64,000 nucleotides of DNA from contig JAFPZF010000054.1 in the NCBI GenBank assembly GCA_017417385.1, positions 1 through 64,000 of the forward strand, in the 5' to 3' direction. The position numbers were made by a program, and so were the translations under genes. The notes beneath the pieces are model-generated. The model worked only from the letters and a program-made list of their open reading frames with translations. It was not told where the DNA came from and did no database searches. This document shows positions 1-6,762 of the stretch, piece by piece (position 1 is the first letter of the stretch; every line of letters starts with the position of its first letter). This DNA is from Bacteroidales bacterium (GTDB lineage: Bacteria > Bacteroidota > Bacteroidia > Bacteroidales > Marinilabiliaceae).

Positions 1-363
1 AGCTTTTGAAAAACCTTTGAAATTGAGATTGTTGAGATTGAGATACTGCGCAAAGTCGTCACCCGTCAGCACTCTTGCCTCGCCGCCACCGAGAAACATT
101 GGCGCTACAGCCTGCGTCGGTATGCTCTCAATAGTGATCCCTGCGCTCTCCATCTTGATGTGGAGTTTCACGGGCAGCTCACTCACCGTGACGTCATTCA
201 CCAACAGATTCACCATCAACCGTGTGCTACCGCTCTCCGCCATCGTCGATAGCGACGTCGTATATGGCGGCGTAAGTATCGTCGTGACGGTAATAGGTGC
301 CCGCTGAGCAAATGTCACTAAGCTCAGCAGTAGGAATAGCAATATGTTGATGATGCGCTTCAA
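1..363 (-). CDS. N-terminus of a large secreted TANFOR-like Bacteroidota protein (partial)
   Basis: An uninterrupted minus-strand frame runs from a TTG at 363 to the window edge (121 codons, no stop). It opens with a clear signal peptide (LKRIINILLFLLLSLVTFAQ). The mature part has the pattern of TANFOR-type domains found at the start of giant T9SS-associated Bacteroidota proteins: PPYTTSLS, then two beta-rich strands (LMVNLLVND, LPVKLHIKME), then LTGDDFAQYLNLNNLNFKG. An in-frame GTG at 399 is an alternative start, but the purine-rich GAGAAGAGAAC just before the TTG favours 363. A promoter box lies at 422-429. The C-terminus is outside the window. The secreted nature is visible; the family assignment is from memory of the domain pattern. 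Confidence 0.6.
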   Translation of the reverse strand, partial: MKRIINILLFLLLSLVTFAQRAPITVTTILTPPYTTSLSTMAESGSTRLMVNLLVNDVTVSELPVKLHIKMESAGITIESIPTQAVAPMFLGGGEARVLTGDDFAQYLNLNNLNFKGFSKA

Positions 364-387
364 AGTTCTCTTCTCGAAGTGATATTT

Positions 388-429
388 GCGGGTCTGCACA
401 TCACTGTCTCATTAGAACCCGCAAAGTTA
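388..429 (-). promoter_or_regulatory. Bacteroidota -7 box and leader hairpin for the left-edge secreted protein
   Basis: On the minus strand TAACTTTG (429-422) matches the Bacteroidota -7 consensus TAnnTTTG. Immediately downstream, GCGGGT (422-417) and ACCCGC (393-388) can pair to form a leader hairpin that would hold the alternative GTG start in its loop. No clear -33 TTTG is visible. The rest of 430-588 shows no gene or other signal. Confidence 0.45.
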
Positions 430-617
430 TCTGTTTTTTGCTCCATAGTCAATAGCTGATCCTTGTCGTCTGTCGATTGGCAATCACACCTTATGCTTTT
501 GTTCTCCTCTCCTTCTCTATCCACGCGTAAATCTCTCCCCCGATTCAACACAACTCTACATTCTTTTTACTATCTTCGCATTACTAATGGGAAGTTCTAG
601 AAATTAGATTTTTCACT

Positions 618-683
618 TGTGCGATTAAGCGAGTGCAATAGAGCTTGTTCTAATTGCCGAGCGGTAGCACATGAGGCGAAGCC
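618..683 (+). repeat. Hairpin unit A1 (TGTGC/GCACA outer arm)
   Basis: Outer arms TGTGC (618-622) and GCACA (667-671) are complementary. Inside are GATTAAGCGAG, arms GCAAT/ATTGC, and an apical stem AGAG-CTTG-TTCT that closes with one G-T pair. GGCGAAGCC follows. The 3' internal strand reads CGAGCGGTA, a local variant of the usual CGAGCGTGA. Confidence 0.8.
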
Positions 684-686
684 AAC

Positions 687-752
687 ATTCCGATTAAGCG
701 AGAGCAATGTGCTTGCACAAATTGCCGAGCGTGAGGAATGAAGGCGAAGCCA
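687..752 (+). repeat. Hairpin unit A2 (ATTCC/GGAAT outer arm)
   Basis: Outer arms ATTCC (687-691) and GGAAT (735-739). Inner arms GCAAT/ATTGC and apical stem GTG-CTTG-CAC, followed by GGCGAAGCC. Compared with A1 both the outer and apical stems have changed on both sides, so pairing is kept. Confidence 0.8.
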
Positions 753-756
753 AGGC

Positions 757-815
757 GCTCGAGACTTTGAACACCGGAGTGTACTTTAGTACATGAGGAT
801 TTCAAAGTTGAGTGC
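757..815 (+). repeat. Central hairpin M of element A
   Basis: A long interrupted inverted repeat: GCTC/GAGTGC at the base, ACTTTGAA (764-771) paired with TTCAAAGT (801-808), then TGTACT (780-785) paired with AGTACA (788-793) around TT. The strands between the two stems, CACCGGAG and TGAGGA, do not pair but are identical in element B, as expected for a conserved internal loop. Confidence 0.75.
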
Positions 816-818
816 AAC

Positions 819-886
819 ATTCCGATTAAGCGAGAGAAATGGAGCTTGCTCCAATTTCCGAGCGTGAGGAATGTAGGCAACGCCAA
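819..886 (+). repeat. Hairpin unit A3
   Basis: Outer arms ATTCC (819-823) and GGAAT (868-872). Inner arms are GAAAT/ATTTC instead of GCAAT/ATTGC, a two-sided change. Apical stem GGAG-CTTG-CTCC. The trailing small hairpin is GGCAACGCC rather than GGCGAAGCC. Confidence 0.8.
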
Positions 887-887
887 C

Positions 888-957
888 ATTCCGATTAAGC
901 GAGAGCAAAGCAAGCTTGCTTGCAATTTGCCGAGCGTGAGGAATGAAGGCAACGCCA
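888..957 (+). repeat. Hairpin unit A4
   Basis: Outer arms ATTCC (888-892) and GGAAT (940-944). Inner arms GCAAA/TTTGC, again changed on both sides. Apical stem GCAAG-CTTG-CTTGC. GGCAACGCC follows, then the element's right terminal motif GAAAAAGCAATTTATAG (963-979). Confidence 0.8.
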
Positions 958-1005
958 ACGCAGAAAAAGCAATTTATAGAGGTTTCCTAATCATAATTGG
1001 CTTAT

Positions 1006-3072
1006 ATGAATATAAAACATCTATCCTCTCTGGCTGCAGCTCTGCTTCTTACGCTGCCTGCATCCTTCGCTCAGACTCCCGCCTTCCCAGGCGCCGAAGG
1101 CTACGGCATGTTCACGACCGGCGGACGCGGCGGCAAGGTCTTCCACGTCACTAACCTCAACGACAGCGGCGAAGGCTCACTCCGTTGGGCACTCGCTCAA
1201 AACGGCACTAAGACTATCGTATTCGACGTCTCTGGCACTATCCACCTCGAGTCCGCACTCGACATCTCTCAGGGCTCCGTGACTATCGCCGGACAGACCG
1301 CCCCAGGCGACGGCATCTGCCTCGCCGACTACCCGGTCTCTATCCAGGCCAACAACGTCATCGTCCGCTACATGCGCTTCCGCCTCGGCAACAAGAACGT
1401 GAAAAAGGACGGCGCCGACGGCTGGGATGGCTTCGGAGGCTTCGACCAGCAGGATATCATCATCGACCACTGCTCCGTCAGCTGGAGTATCGACGAGTGT
1501 CTGTCGGTCCTCGGCAACAAGAACACGACGGTCCAGTGGTGCCTCGTCGCCCAGAGTCTCGTCAACAGCGGCCACTCTAAGGGCGCCCACGGCTATGGCG
1601 GCAACTGGGGCGGCACCTACGCCTCGTTCCACCACAACTTGATTGCTCACCACACCAGCCGTACACCACGCCTCGGCCCGCGCCCGACGACTCAGCTCAA
1701 TGAGCGTATGGATATGCGCAACAATGTTATCTACAACTGGGGCTCCAACGGCTGCTACGGCGGCGAGGGTATGAACGTCAATATCGTCAACAACTACTAC
1801 AAGCCTGGACCAGGCACCCCTACCAACGACAAGGGTAAACGTATCACCTCTATCGGTGTCCGCACCAATGAGTACATCGAGAAATACCCTGACTACGCTC
1901 CTGCCCTCCACCTCTGGGGTACCTACTACGTCGCCGGCAACGTCAACTCTGTCTACTCTGACGTTACTGCCAACAACTGGAACTATGGCATCTACAATCA
2001 GATAAGCGACGACAACGACGGCACCTACAACGCTTCTGTCAAGGAGCAAATAAGGCTTTCCGACCCTATCCCCTTCTGCATGACGACGACTCACTCTGCC
2101 AACGTCGCCTACGAGCGTGTCCTGAGCTACGTCGGCGCTAGTCTCCACCGCGACTCTTTCGACGATCAGATTATCGCCGACACCCGCGACGGTAAGGCCT
2201 CTGCTACTGGCTCCGGCCTCTCCGCTGGCTTTATCAACACGCAGGACGACAACAAGCCTGCCGACGCCGACGAGTCTTGGTCTGCATGGCCTTCTCTGAC
2301 GACCGACAACTCTATAGATGTCACGGATTCTGACGGCGACGGTATGCCGGACTCCTATGAGTCTGCCAACGGTCTCAACCCTTCCGACCCCTCCGATGGC
2401 AACTCGCTCAACGCCGAGGGCTACACTAATCTCGAGGTTTACCTCAACTCTCTCGTCGAGGATATCACGTCCGCTCAGAACGCCGATGGCGAACTACTCG
2501 GCCTCTCTGAAAAGATCAAGGACGACACCCCGGTCATGCTCTCCGCCCAGACTTATTCGACCAACGGCGAGAACACCTCCGAGTGGCTCTTCAGCGACGG
2601 CTTCTCTATCTCCAACTCCGATGGCAAAGCCTTCGCCAAGGCTGGCTCTTACCTCAAGCTGTCTAAGAGCGTCATCTTCAACATTGGTATGCCCGAGGGC
2701 TACGCTGTCAAGAAGGTCTCTATCAGCGGCTACAGCAATGCCGATGGCGGTACGGCCTACCTCGCCCAGCTAGCCGGCAAGAAGTTCTCTGCCGCCAAGT
2801 ATGTGTTCCCCGCTCGCGACGACGAGAACCCTCTGGCTACACACGAGATCGAACTGGCATCTCCAGTTACTAAATCTCTCGACATCAGGGCTATGGGCAA
2901 CCAGGTCTGCTGGACTATCTCGCTCTACGAGGCTTCCTCCGTCACCCCCGTCAAGTCTTTCGTTATCGACACTCGGACGACAGAAGTCACCTACGACCTC
3001 ACTGGTCGCCGTGTCAAGAATCCTGGCAAGGGCATCTACCTCCGCGGTGGCAAACTGATTATTATCAAGTAG
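1006..3072 (+). CDS. Secreted pectate lyase, PL1 family, with C-terminal sorting tail
   Basis: A 688-residue secreted polysaccharide lyase that should cleave polygalacturonate by beta-elimination outside the cell. The ATG at 1006 gives a clean signal peptide (MNIKHLSSLAAALLLTLPASFAQ); an in-frame TTG at 997 is less likely. The PL1 beta-helix starts with AFPGAEGYG. It keeps the calcium-site region IIDHCSVSWS (Asp154) and the catalytic-type arginine motif SRTPRLGPR (Arg219). A DSDGDGMPDSYE calcium-binding segment follows near residue 445, then a C-terminal beta domain. The last residues, YDLTGRRVKNPGKGIYL..., resemble the T9SS tails common in Prevotella enzymes. It converges with the KduI/EIIC operon, and element A sits directly upstream. 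Codons ending in A are avoided. Family call is strong; the exact substrate is inferred. Confidence 0.9.
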   Translation: MNIKHLSSLAAALLLTLPASFAQTPAFPGAEGYGMFTTGGRGGKVFHVTNLNDSGEGSLRWALAQNGTKTIVFDVSGTIHLESALDISQGSVTIAGQTAPGDGICLADYPVSIQANNVIVRYMRFRLGNKNVKKDGADGWDGFGGFDQQDIIIDHCSVSWSIDECLSVLGNKNTTVQWCLVAQSLVNSGHSKGAHGYGGNWGGTYASFHHNLIAHHTSRTPRLGPRPTTQLNERMDMRNNVIYNWGSNGCYGGEGMNVNIVNNYYKPGPGTPTNDKGKRITSIGVRTNEYIEKYPDYAPALHLWGTYYVAGNVNSVYSDVTANNWNYGIYNQISDDNDGTYNASVKEQIRLSDPIPFCMTTTHSANVAYERVLSYVGASLHRDSFDDQIIADTRDGKASATGSGLSAGFINTQDDNKPADADESWSAWPSLTTDNSIDVTDSDGDGMPDSYESANGLNPSDPSDGNSLNAEGYTNLEVYLNSLVEDITSAQNADGELLGLSEKIKDDTPVMLSAQTYSTNGENTSEWLFSDGFSISNSDGKAFAKAGSYLKLSKSVIFNIGMPEGYAVKKVSISGYSNADGGTAYLAQLAGKKFSAAKYVFPARDDENPLATHEIELASPVTKSLDIRAMGNQVCWTISLYEASSVTPVKSFVIDTRTTEVTYDLTGRRVKNPGKGIYLRGGKLIIIK

Positions 3073-3095
3073 CCCTGGATTAGAGTTACCCAAAA

Positions 3096-3133
3096 AGAAG
3101 TCGGGAGTCGCATCGCTGCAACTCCCGACTTCT
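3096..3133. terminator. Bidirectional terminator between pectate lyase and kduI
   Basis: AGAAGTCGGGAGT (3096-3108) is perfectly complementary to ACTCCCGACTTCT (3121-3133), with a 12-base loop and A/T-rich flanks on both sides. It lies between two convergent genes and can serve both. Confidence 0.85.
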
Positions 3134-3159
3134 CTATTTAACCTTTACTGATTCGAGGT

Positions 3160-4116
3160 CTACTTCATGTCGAGATACGGGATCTCGTCCTTGTCGCTAT
3201 ACTTCAGGTTCTCACCACCCATGCCCCAGATGAAGCTGTAGTTGCTCGTACCTGCTGCTGCATGGATCGACCACTCCGGCGACGTGATGGCCTGCTCGTT
3301 GTGGAGCCATACGAGCCTCTCCTGCTGCGGCTCACCCATCAAGTGGCATATAGCATTGCCCTCCTTTACGTTGAAGTAGAAATATGCCTCCATACGCCTC
3401 GTATGGGTGTGTGCCGGCATGGTGTTCCAGACACTGCCCGGGAAGAGCTCCGTGAGACCCATCTGAAGCTGGTTCGTACCACCATCCTTGACTCTCTCGA
3501 GGACGTCCTTGACTATCATCTGGTTGCAGATGCGGTCGTTGCTGTCCTCGGCCTTGCCGTAATGCTCCGATGCCGCCATCGCATACTTCTTCTTGTTCTT
3601 CTCATACTTGGCCTTGTCGCACGTGATGAGCTGCGTAACGAACTTCTTATACGCCGGCGCTGAGTTGATGTAGAACTTCGCTGGCTTGCTCGAGTCCTTG
3701 CTCTTGAACTTGACCTCCTTGTTACCACAGCCTACGTACAGCGCCTCCTTGTAGTCGAGGACATACTCGACTCCGTCAACGGTCACTGTGCCCTCGCCAC
3801 CGACATTGATGACGCCGAGCTCCCTCCTCTCAAGGAAATACGTGATCTCCGGACCGAGCTCCCTGAACGTCTCGAGCTTCAACTCCTTGTTGACTGGCAT
3901 GACGCCTCCGTAAATGAGACGGTCATACAGCGTGTACGTCAGGTTGATCTCGTCTGCCGCCATCACCTTATTCATCATGAAGCGACTCCTGATCGTCTCG
4001 GTGTCATAATGCTTCACGTCTTCCGGATGACACGCCGTCTGAACCTTGTAGTTCATCTGGGCACTCGCACTTATCGCCGCAAGCCCCATCATCATTGCTA
4101 CTGCTATTCCTTTCAT
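3160..4116 (-). CDS. kduI: 5-dehydro-4-deoxy-D-glucuronate isomerase with a signal peptide (exported KduI)
   Basis: KduI interconverts 5-keto-4-deoxyuronate (from unsaturated galacturonate) and 2,5-diketo-3-deoxygluconate. The match is strong throughout: [50 protein letters not shown] and the terminal FIWGMGGEN. Metal ligands are visible in HTHTRRME and the later WSIHAAAG histidine. The protein is 318 residues against about 278 for the E. coli enzyme. The extra N-terminus, [20 protein letters not shown], is a textbook signal peptide with an ASA|Q cleavage site, and there is a lysine-rich insertion around residue 165. KduI is normally cytoplasmic. The internal Met21 has no good ribosome-binding site, so the exported start is preferred. 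It lies 52 bp downstream of the EIIC permease in one operon. Confidence 0.9.
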   Translation of the reverse strand: MKGIAVAMMMGLAAISASAQMNYKVQTACHPEDVKHYDTETIRSRFMMNKVMAADEINLTYTLYDRLIYGGVMPVNKELKLETFRELGPEITYFLERRELGVINVGGEGTVTVDGVEYVLDYKEALYVGCGNKEVKFKSKDSSKPAKFYINSAPAYKKFVTQLITCDKAKYEKNKKKYAMAASEHYGKAEDSNDRICNQMIVKDVLERVKDGGTNQLQMGLTELFPGSVWNTMPAHTHTRRMEAYFYFNVKEGNAICHLMGEPQQERLVWLHNEQAITSPEWSIHAAAGTSNYSFIWGMGGENLKYSDKDEIPYLDMK

Positions 4117-4168
4117 CTCGTTATTTTGTCTCTATTATGGTTGTTTCCTTCTTGTTATTATTGTCTCC

Positions 4169-5572
4169 CTACGCCTTCTTCATCCTCTTCCTGTTCCAGA
4201 CGAGCAACCCAGCTGCCGCAAGTGTCAGGACCGCCGCACCTATGTACTTCAGATACTTGACGCCCGCATACACTACCATCGCAAGAGGTGACGACGCAAA
4301 GTCAAGACTGCCCGCCATGAATCCTGCAGGTGTCTGCACTGCCTTGTCGTCCGGATGAGCCTGAGCTACGGCGTTAGCGGCATTCGTGAAGTCGTCAGAC
4401 ATCCACGTGACGAAGTACAGCCCTATCGCCATCACGACAAGACCAACTATGAAGCTCCTCAACACGTTGCCATTGGTATACGGCAGCACCATCACGAAGA
4501 CGTAGAACATTCCTGCCAACGATGCCAACGGCAAGAACTCGTTGCCCGGCAACAATACCGCCAAGACTATGGTGACCGGTATCAGAAGCAAGCTCACCAC
4601 AAGCGTCGTAGGATGGCCTATGACGAGCGCCGGACTCATGCCGATATATAGCTCCTTGTCTGCTCCGAACTTCTTCGCTATCATGCCCTTCGTAGCCTCT
4701 GCTATAGGCTTCAAGCCCTCTATGAAGAGGCTCGTGATTCTCGGGATAAGCTCCATGACGGCTCCCATCTTGATGCCAAGGCCAAGGATCGCTGGTATCC
4801 TGCTGACGACCTCATCGAAGTTCTTGCACGCCAGGCATCCGATGATGATGCCTATGATGACGCCGAGGAACAACGGCTCGCCGAAGAGTCCGAACTTCTT
4901 CTTCATGCCCTCAGCGTCGATGTTCACCTTGTTGATGCCCGGGACGTAGTCGAGTCCCTTGTTGATTACTGCCGCAAATGGCATGAATCCCTGGCAGAAC
5001 GGCTGGGGTATGCTGATGCCGTCCATGTTGGGATAGAACTTCTGAAACTTCTTCGCCGTGACGTCCGCCATGACGAGAGTGAAGATGTAGCATATCACTG
5101 CCGCAAAGAATCCCCACGCTACTGGCGCAGGCCACCCGAGGCTGTCAGCCATGAAATAGACGACTGCTCCTATGAACGCGAAATGCCAGTAGTTCCACAA
5201 GTCGATGTTCACTGTCCTCGTGCAACCTAATACTAGCAACAGAAGGTTAACGCCCAGACAGACTGGTATGATGAACGACCCGACAAGCGTGTTGTACGCC
5301 ACCGACGCTGCCGCCGGCCATCCCATGTCGAAGACCTTCAACTTCAACTCATAGATCTCCGCCATCTTGTTCAGCTCGGGACCAAGGCTCGACGTCAACA
5401 AACCGGTGATGACTCCAAGACCTATGAAACCTACGCCGACATACAGTCCGCTCTTGAACGCCTTCGAGAAATTGATGCCTATGCACACACCTAGTATGGT
5501 GAATATGATCGGCATCATCACGGCCGCTCCCAGCCCAATGATGTAAGCAAATACGCCTTCTACGATTTCCAT
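4169..5572 (-). CDS. Orphan PTS EIIC permease, galactitol (GAT/GatC-like) family
   Basis: A 467-residue polytopic membrane protein with the EIIC-GAT pattern: MEIVEGVFAYIIGLGAAVMMP at the start, KSGLYVGVGFIGLGV, and many hydrophobic spans ending in a basic tail WNRKRMKKA. In enterobacteria GatC moves galactitol and works with EIIA and EIIB. Neither partner, nor HPr or EI, is encoded in the window. It is the first gene of an operon with the exported KduI, facing a pectate lyase. The inference is that it imports a pectin-derived keto-deoxy sugar, perhaps without phosphorylation. Start chosen at the ATG preceded by AAAGAAAGAG. Family assignment is firm; substrate and mechanism are not. Confidence 0.8.
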   Translation of the reverse strand: MEIVEGVFAYIIGLGAAVMMPIIFTILGVCIGINFSKAFKSGLYVGVGFIGLGVITGLLTSSLGPELNKMAEIYELKLKVFDMGWPAAASVAYNTLVGSFIIPVCLGVNLLLLVLGCTRTVNIDLWNYWHFAFIGAVVYFMADSLGWPAPVAWGFFAAVICYIFTLVMADVTAKKFQKFYPNMDGISIPQPFCQGFMPFAAVINKGLDYVPGINKVNIDAEGMKKKFGLFGEPLFLGVIIGIIIGCLACKNFDEVVSRIPAILGLGIKMGAVMELIPRITSLFIEGLKPIAEATKGMIAKKFGADKELYIGMSPALVIGHPTTLVVSLLLIPVTIVLAVLLPGNEFLPLASLAGMFYVFVMVLPYTNGNVLRSFIVGLVVMAIGLYFVTWMSDDFTNAANAVAQAHPDDKAVQTPAGFMAGSLDFASSPLAMVVYAGVKYLKYIGAAVLTLAAAGLLVWNRKRMKKA

Positions 5573-5592
5573 CTCTTTCTTTTTATTGTCTA

Positions 5593-5614
5593 TTCAAACG
5601 TTTGCACAAAGGTA
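5593..5614 (-). promoter_or_regulatory. Promoter -7 box and palindromic operator for the EIIC-kduI operon
   Basis: On the minus strand TACCTTTG (5614-5607) matches the -7 consensus. Just downstream, across the expected start of transcription, is the perfect palindrome CAAACGTTTG (5595-5604) within TTCAAACGTTTGCA. Palindromes of this form resemble LacI-family operators. The placement suggests repression, but no LacI regulator is in the window. The rest of 5615-5860 is T/C-rich and holds only the 11-bp repeat. Confidence 0.5.
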
Positions 5615-5790
5615 AACAATCTTTTCATATTTCCACAACCAACACACCCTATTTCTCTTTTTCTCACCTCTCTACATCCTCCAACTCCCCCGAACTCCCA
5701 GCTCTCACATATCTTCTCTTTCGTTCTCTCTCTCTTCCTCCCTCTCGCAAACCTTTGCTGCCACACCTCCGCCCCCTTCTTTTTTTCCTC

Positions 5791-5812
5791 TTGGGTTAGA
5801 CTTGGGTTAGCC
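5791..5812 (+). repeat. 11-bp tandem repeat, locus 1 (two units)
   Basis: TTGGGTTAGAC (5791-5801) is followed immediately by TTGGGTTAGCC (5802-5812). The site is in the divergent intergenic region between the EIIC operon and the cyclophilin operon. The same 11-bp unit recurs at three other intergenic sites in the window. Confidence 0.65.
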
Positions 5813-5861
5813 TTTTCCACTCTTATGTTAACTTCCTTTCCTACCCTCACCCCGCCTTTCA

Positions 5862-5872
5862 CAACGTTTGCA
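5862..5872. promoter_or_regulatory. Second ACGTTTGCA operator-like half-palindrome
   Basis: CAACGTTTGCA shares ACGTTTGCA with the palindrome at 5593-5606. It lies upstream of the cyclophilin operon, so one regulator could act on both divergent units. The palindrome here is less perfect. Confidence 0.25.
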
Positions 5873-5952
5873 CCCACCCTCCTCTTCTTCTTAATTAAAA
5901 GTATTCTTTGAAAAGTGTAATACTATTTGCAAAAAATAACTACCTTAGCACT

Positions 5953-6759
5953 ATGATGCAAAGACTATTTATACTTCTGGCACTCGTAGCCGCTATTCTT
6001 CAAGGATGCAACAACAATAGCAGCGTCCTCATCGAGACCCCTATGGGAACTATGAAAGCTATCCTCTATGACGACACCCCTCGCCACAGAGACAACTTCC
6101 TACGTCTCGTCCGCAACGGCGAATATGACTCTCTCCTCTTCCACCGTGTCATCGAGAACCACCTCATCCAAGGCGGTGACCCTAACTCTCGCCACCCAGA
6201 CCCAGACGTCCGCCTCGGCACTACAAGCATCGGTGACCCTATCGACGCCGAAATACGCTTCCCAGAACACTACCACAAGCGTGGCGCTATCGCCGCAGCA
6301 AGGCTCCCAGACAAGGTCAACCCTGAACTGAAGTCTAGCGGCAGCCAGTTCTATATCGTCCTCGGCCCTAAACACTCCCTCGACGATATCGAGAGGCAAC
6401 AGTCCGAACACGACAACCGTAACCGTAGCCGTATCTACCTGGACATCCTCAAGTTCTACCAGGACTCCCTCCAGATGCTCCAGGATCAAGGCAAGGCTCA
6501 GGAACTTAGCGACCTGCAGTTCCGTATCCTCGACCGCGTCGAGGAGATTCTCGATGACCGTGGACGCTTCCAGTACACTGCCGACATGATTAAGGCTTAC
6601 ACGACCGAAGGCGGACTCCTCGAGCTCGACGGTGAATATACTGTCTTCGGCGAGATTGTCGACGGCTTCGACGTCCTCGACTCTATCTCCCGCGTCTATG
6701 TCAACCTGCCATCTATGCGCCCCGCCGACGACATCTGGATGGTTATCAAGGAGGAATAA
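5953..6759 (+). CDS. Cyclophilin-type peptidyl-prolyl isomerase lipoprotein
   Basis: A 268-residue envelope folding factor that catalyses cis-trans isomerisation of proline bonds. Starting at the ATG at 5953 gives a lipoprotein signal with lipobox LQGC; a further upstream in-frame start would bury it. Cyclophilin motifs are ETPMGTMKAILYDDTPRHRDNF, LLFHRVIENHLIQGGDP, KRGAIAAAR, GSQFYIVLG and EYTVFGEIVDG. Between SQFYIVLG and the last strands there is an insertion of about 90 charged residues (roughly 140-225) predicted to be helical. Only four bases separate it from a second cyclophilin with the same insertion, and the GH13 gene follows, so all three look co-transcribed. Confidence 0.9.
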   Translation: MMQRLFILLALVAAILQGCNNNSSVLIETPMGTMKAILYDDTPRHRDNFLRLVRNGEYDSLLFHRVIENHLIQGGDPNSRHPDPDVRLGTTSIGDPIDAEIRFPEHYHKRGAIAAARLPDKVNPELKSSGSQFYIVLGPKHSLDDIERQQSEHDNRNRSRIYLDILKFYQDSLQMLQDQGKAQELSDLQFRILDRVEEILDDRGRFQYTADMIKAYTTEGGLLELDGEYTVFGEIVDGFDVLDSISRVYVNLPSMRPADDIWMVIKEE

Positions 6760-6762
6760 TCT

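Larger units (their letters stand above)
589..988 (+). repeat. Composite hairpin repeat, element A (four units plus a central hairpin)
   Basis: A 400-bp non-coding block. It starts GGGAAGTTCTAG and ends GCAATTTATAGAGGTTTCC. Between them are four related units (618-683, 687-752, 819-886, 888-957) and a different hairpin (about 757-815) between units 2 and 3. Each unit follows the plan: outer 5-bp arm, conserved GATTAAGCGAG, GCAAT-like arm, variable stem, CTTG loop, complementary stem, ATTGC-like arm, conserved CGAGCG, complementary outer arm, then a small GGC/GCC hairpin. The same architecture recurs inverted at 32619-32890. Open frames across it are products of the repeats, not genes. It ends 17 bases before the pectate lyase ATG, so it may be transcribed as that gene's leader. 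Confidence 0.85.

Noticed and set aside
650..958. Open frames inside element A on both strands (650-958 minus, 846-1154 plus)
   Set aside because: They translate the repeat units themselves (recurring RLIGML and FLTLGN segments), and the structure constraint explains the sequence better than coding.
589..988. CRISPR array
   Set aside because: The repeats are imperfect, contain variable stems rather than unique spacers, and have no cas genes nearby.
5590..5877. A 95-codon minus-strand frame in the gap between the EIIC and cyclophilin operons
   Set aside because: It is low-complexity Lys/Glu/Arg sequence from T/C-rich DNA, overlaps the promoter and operator of the EIIC operon, and contains the 11-bp repeat.
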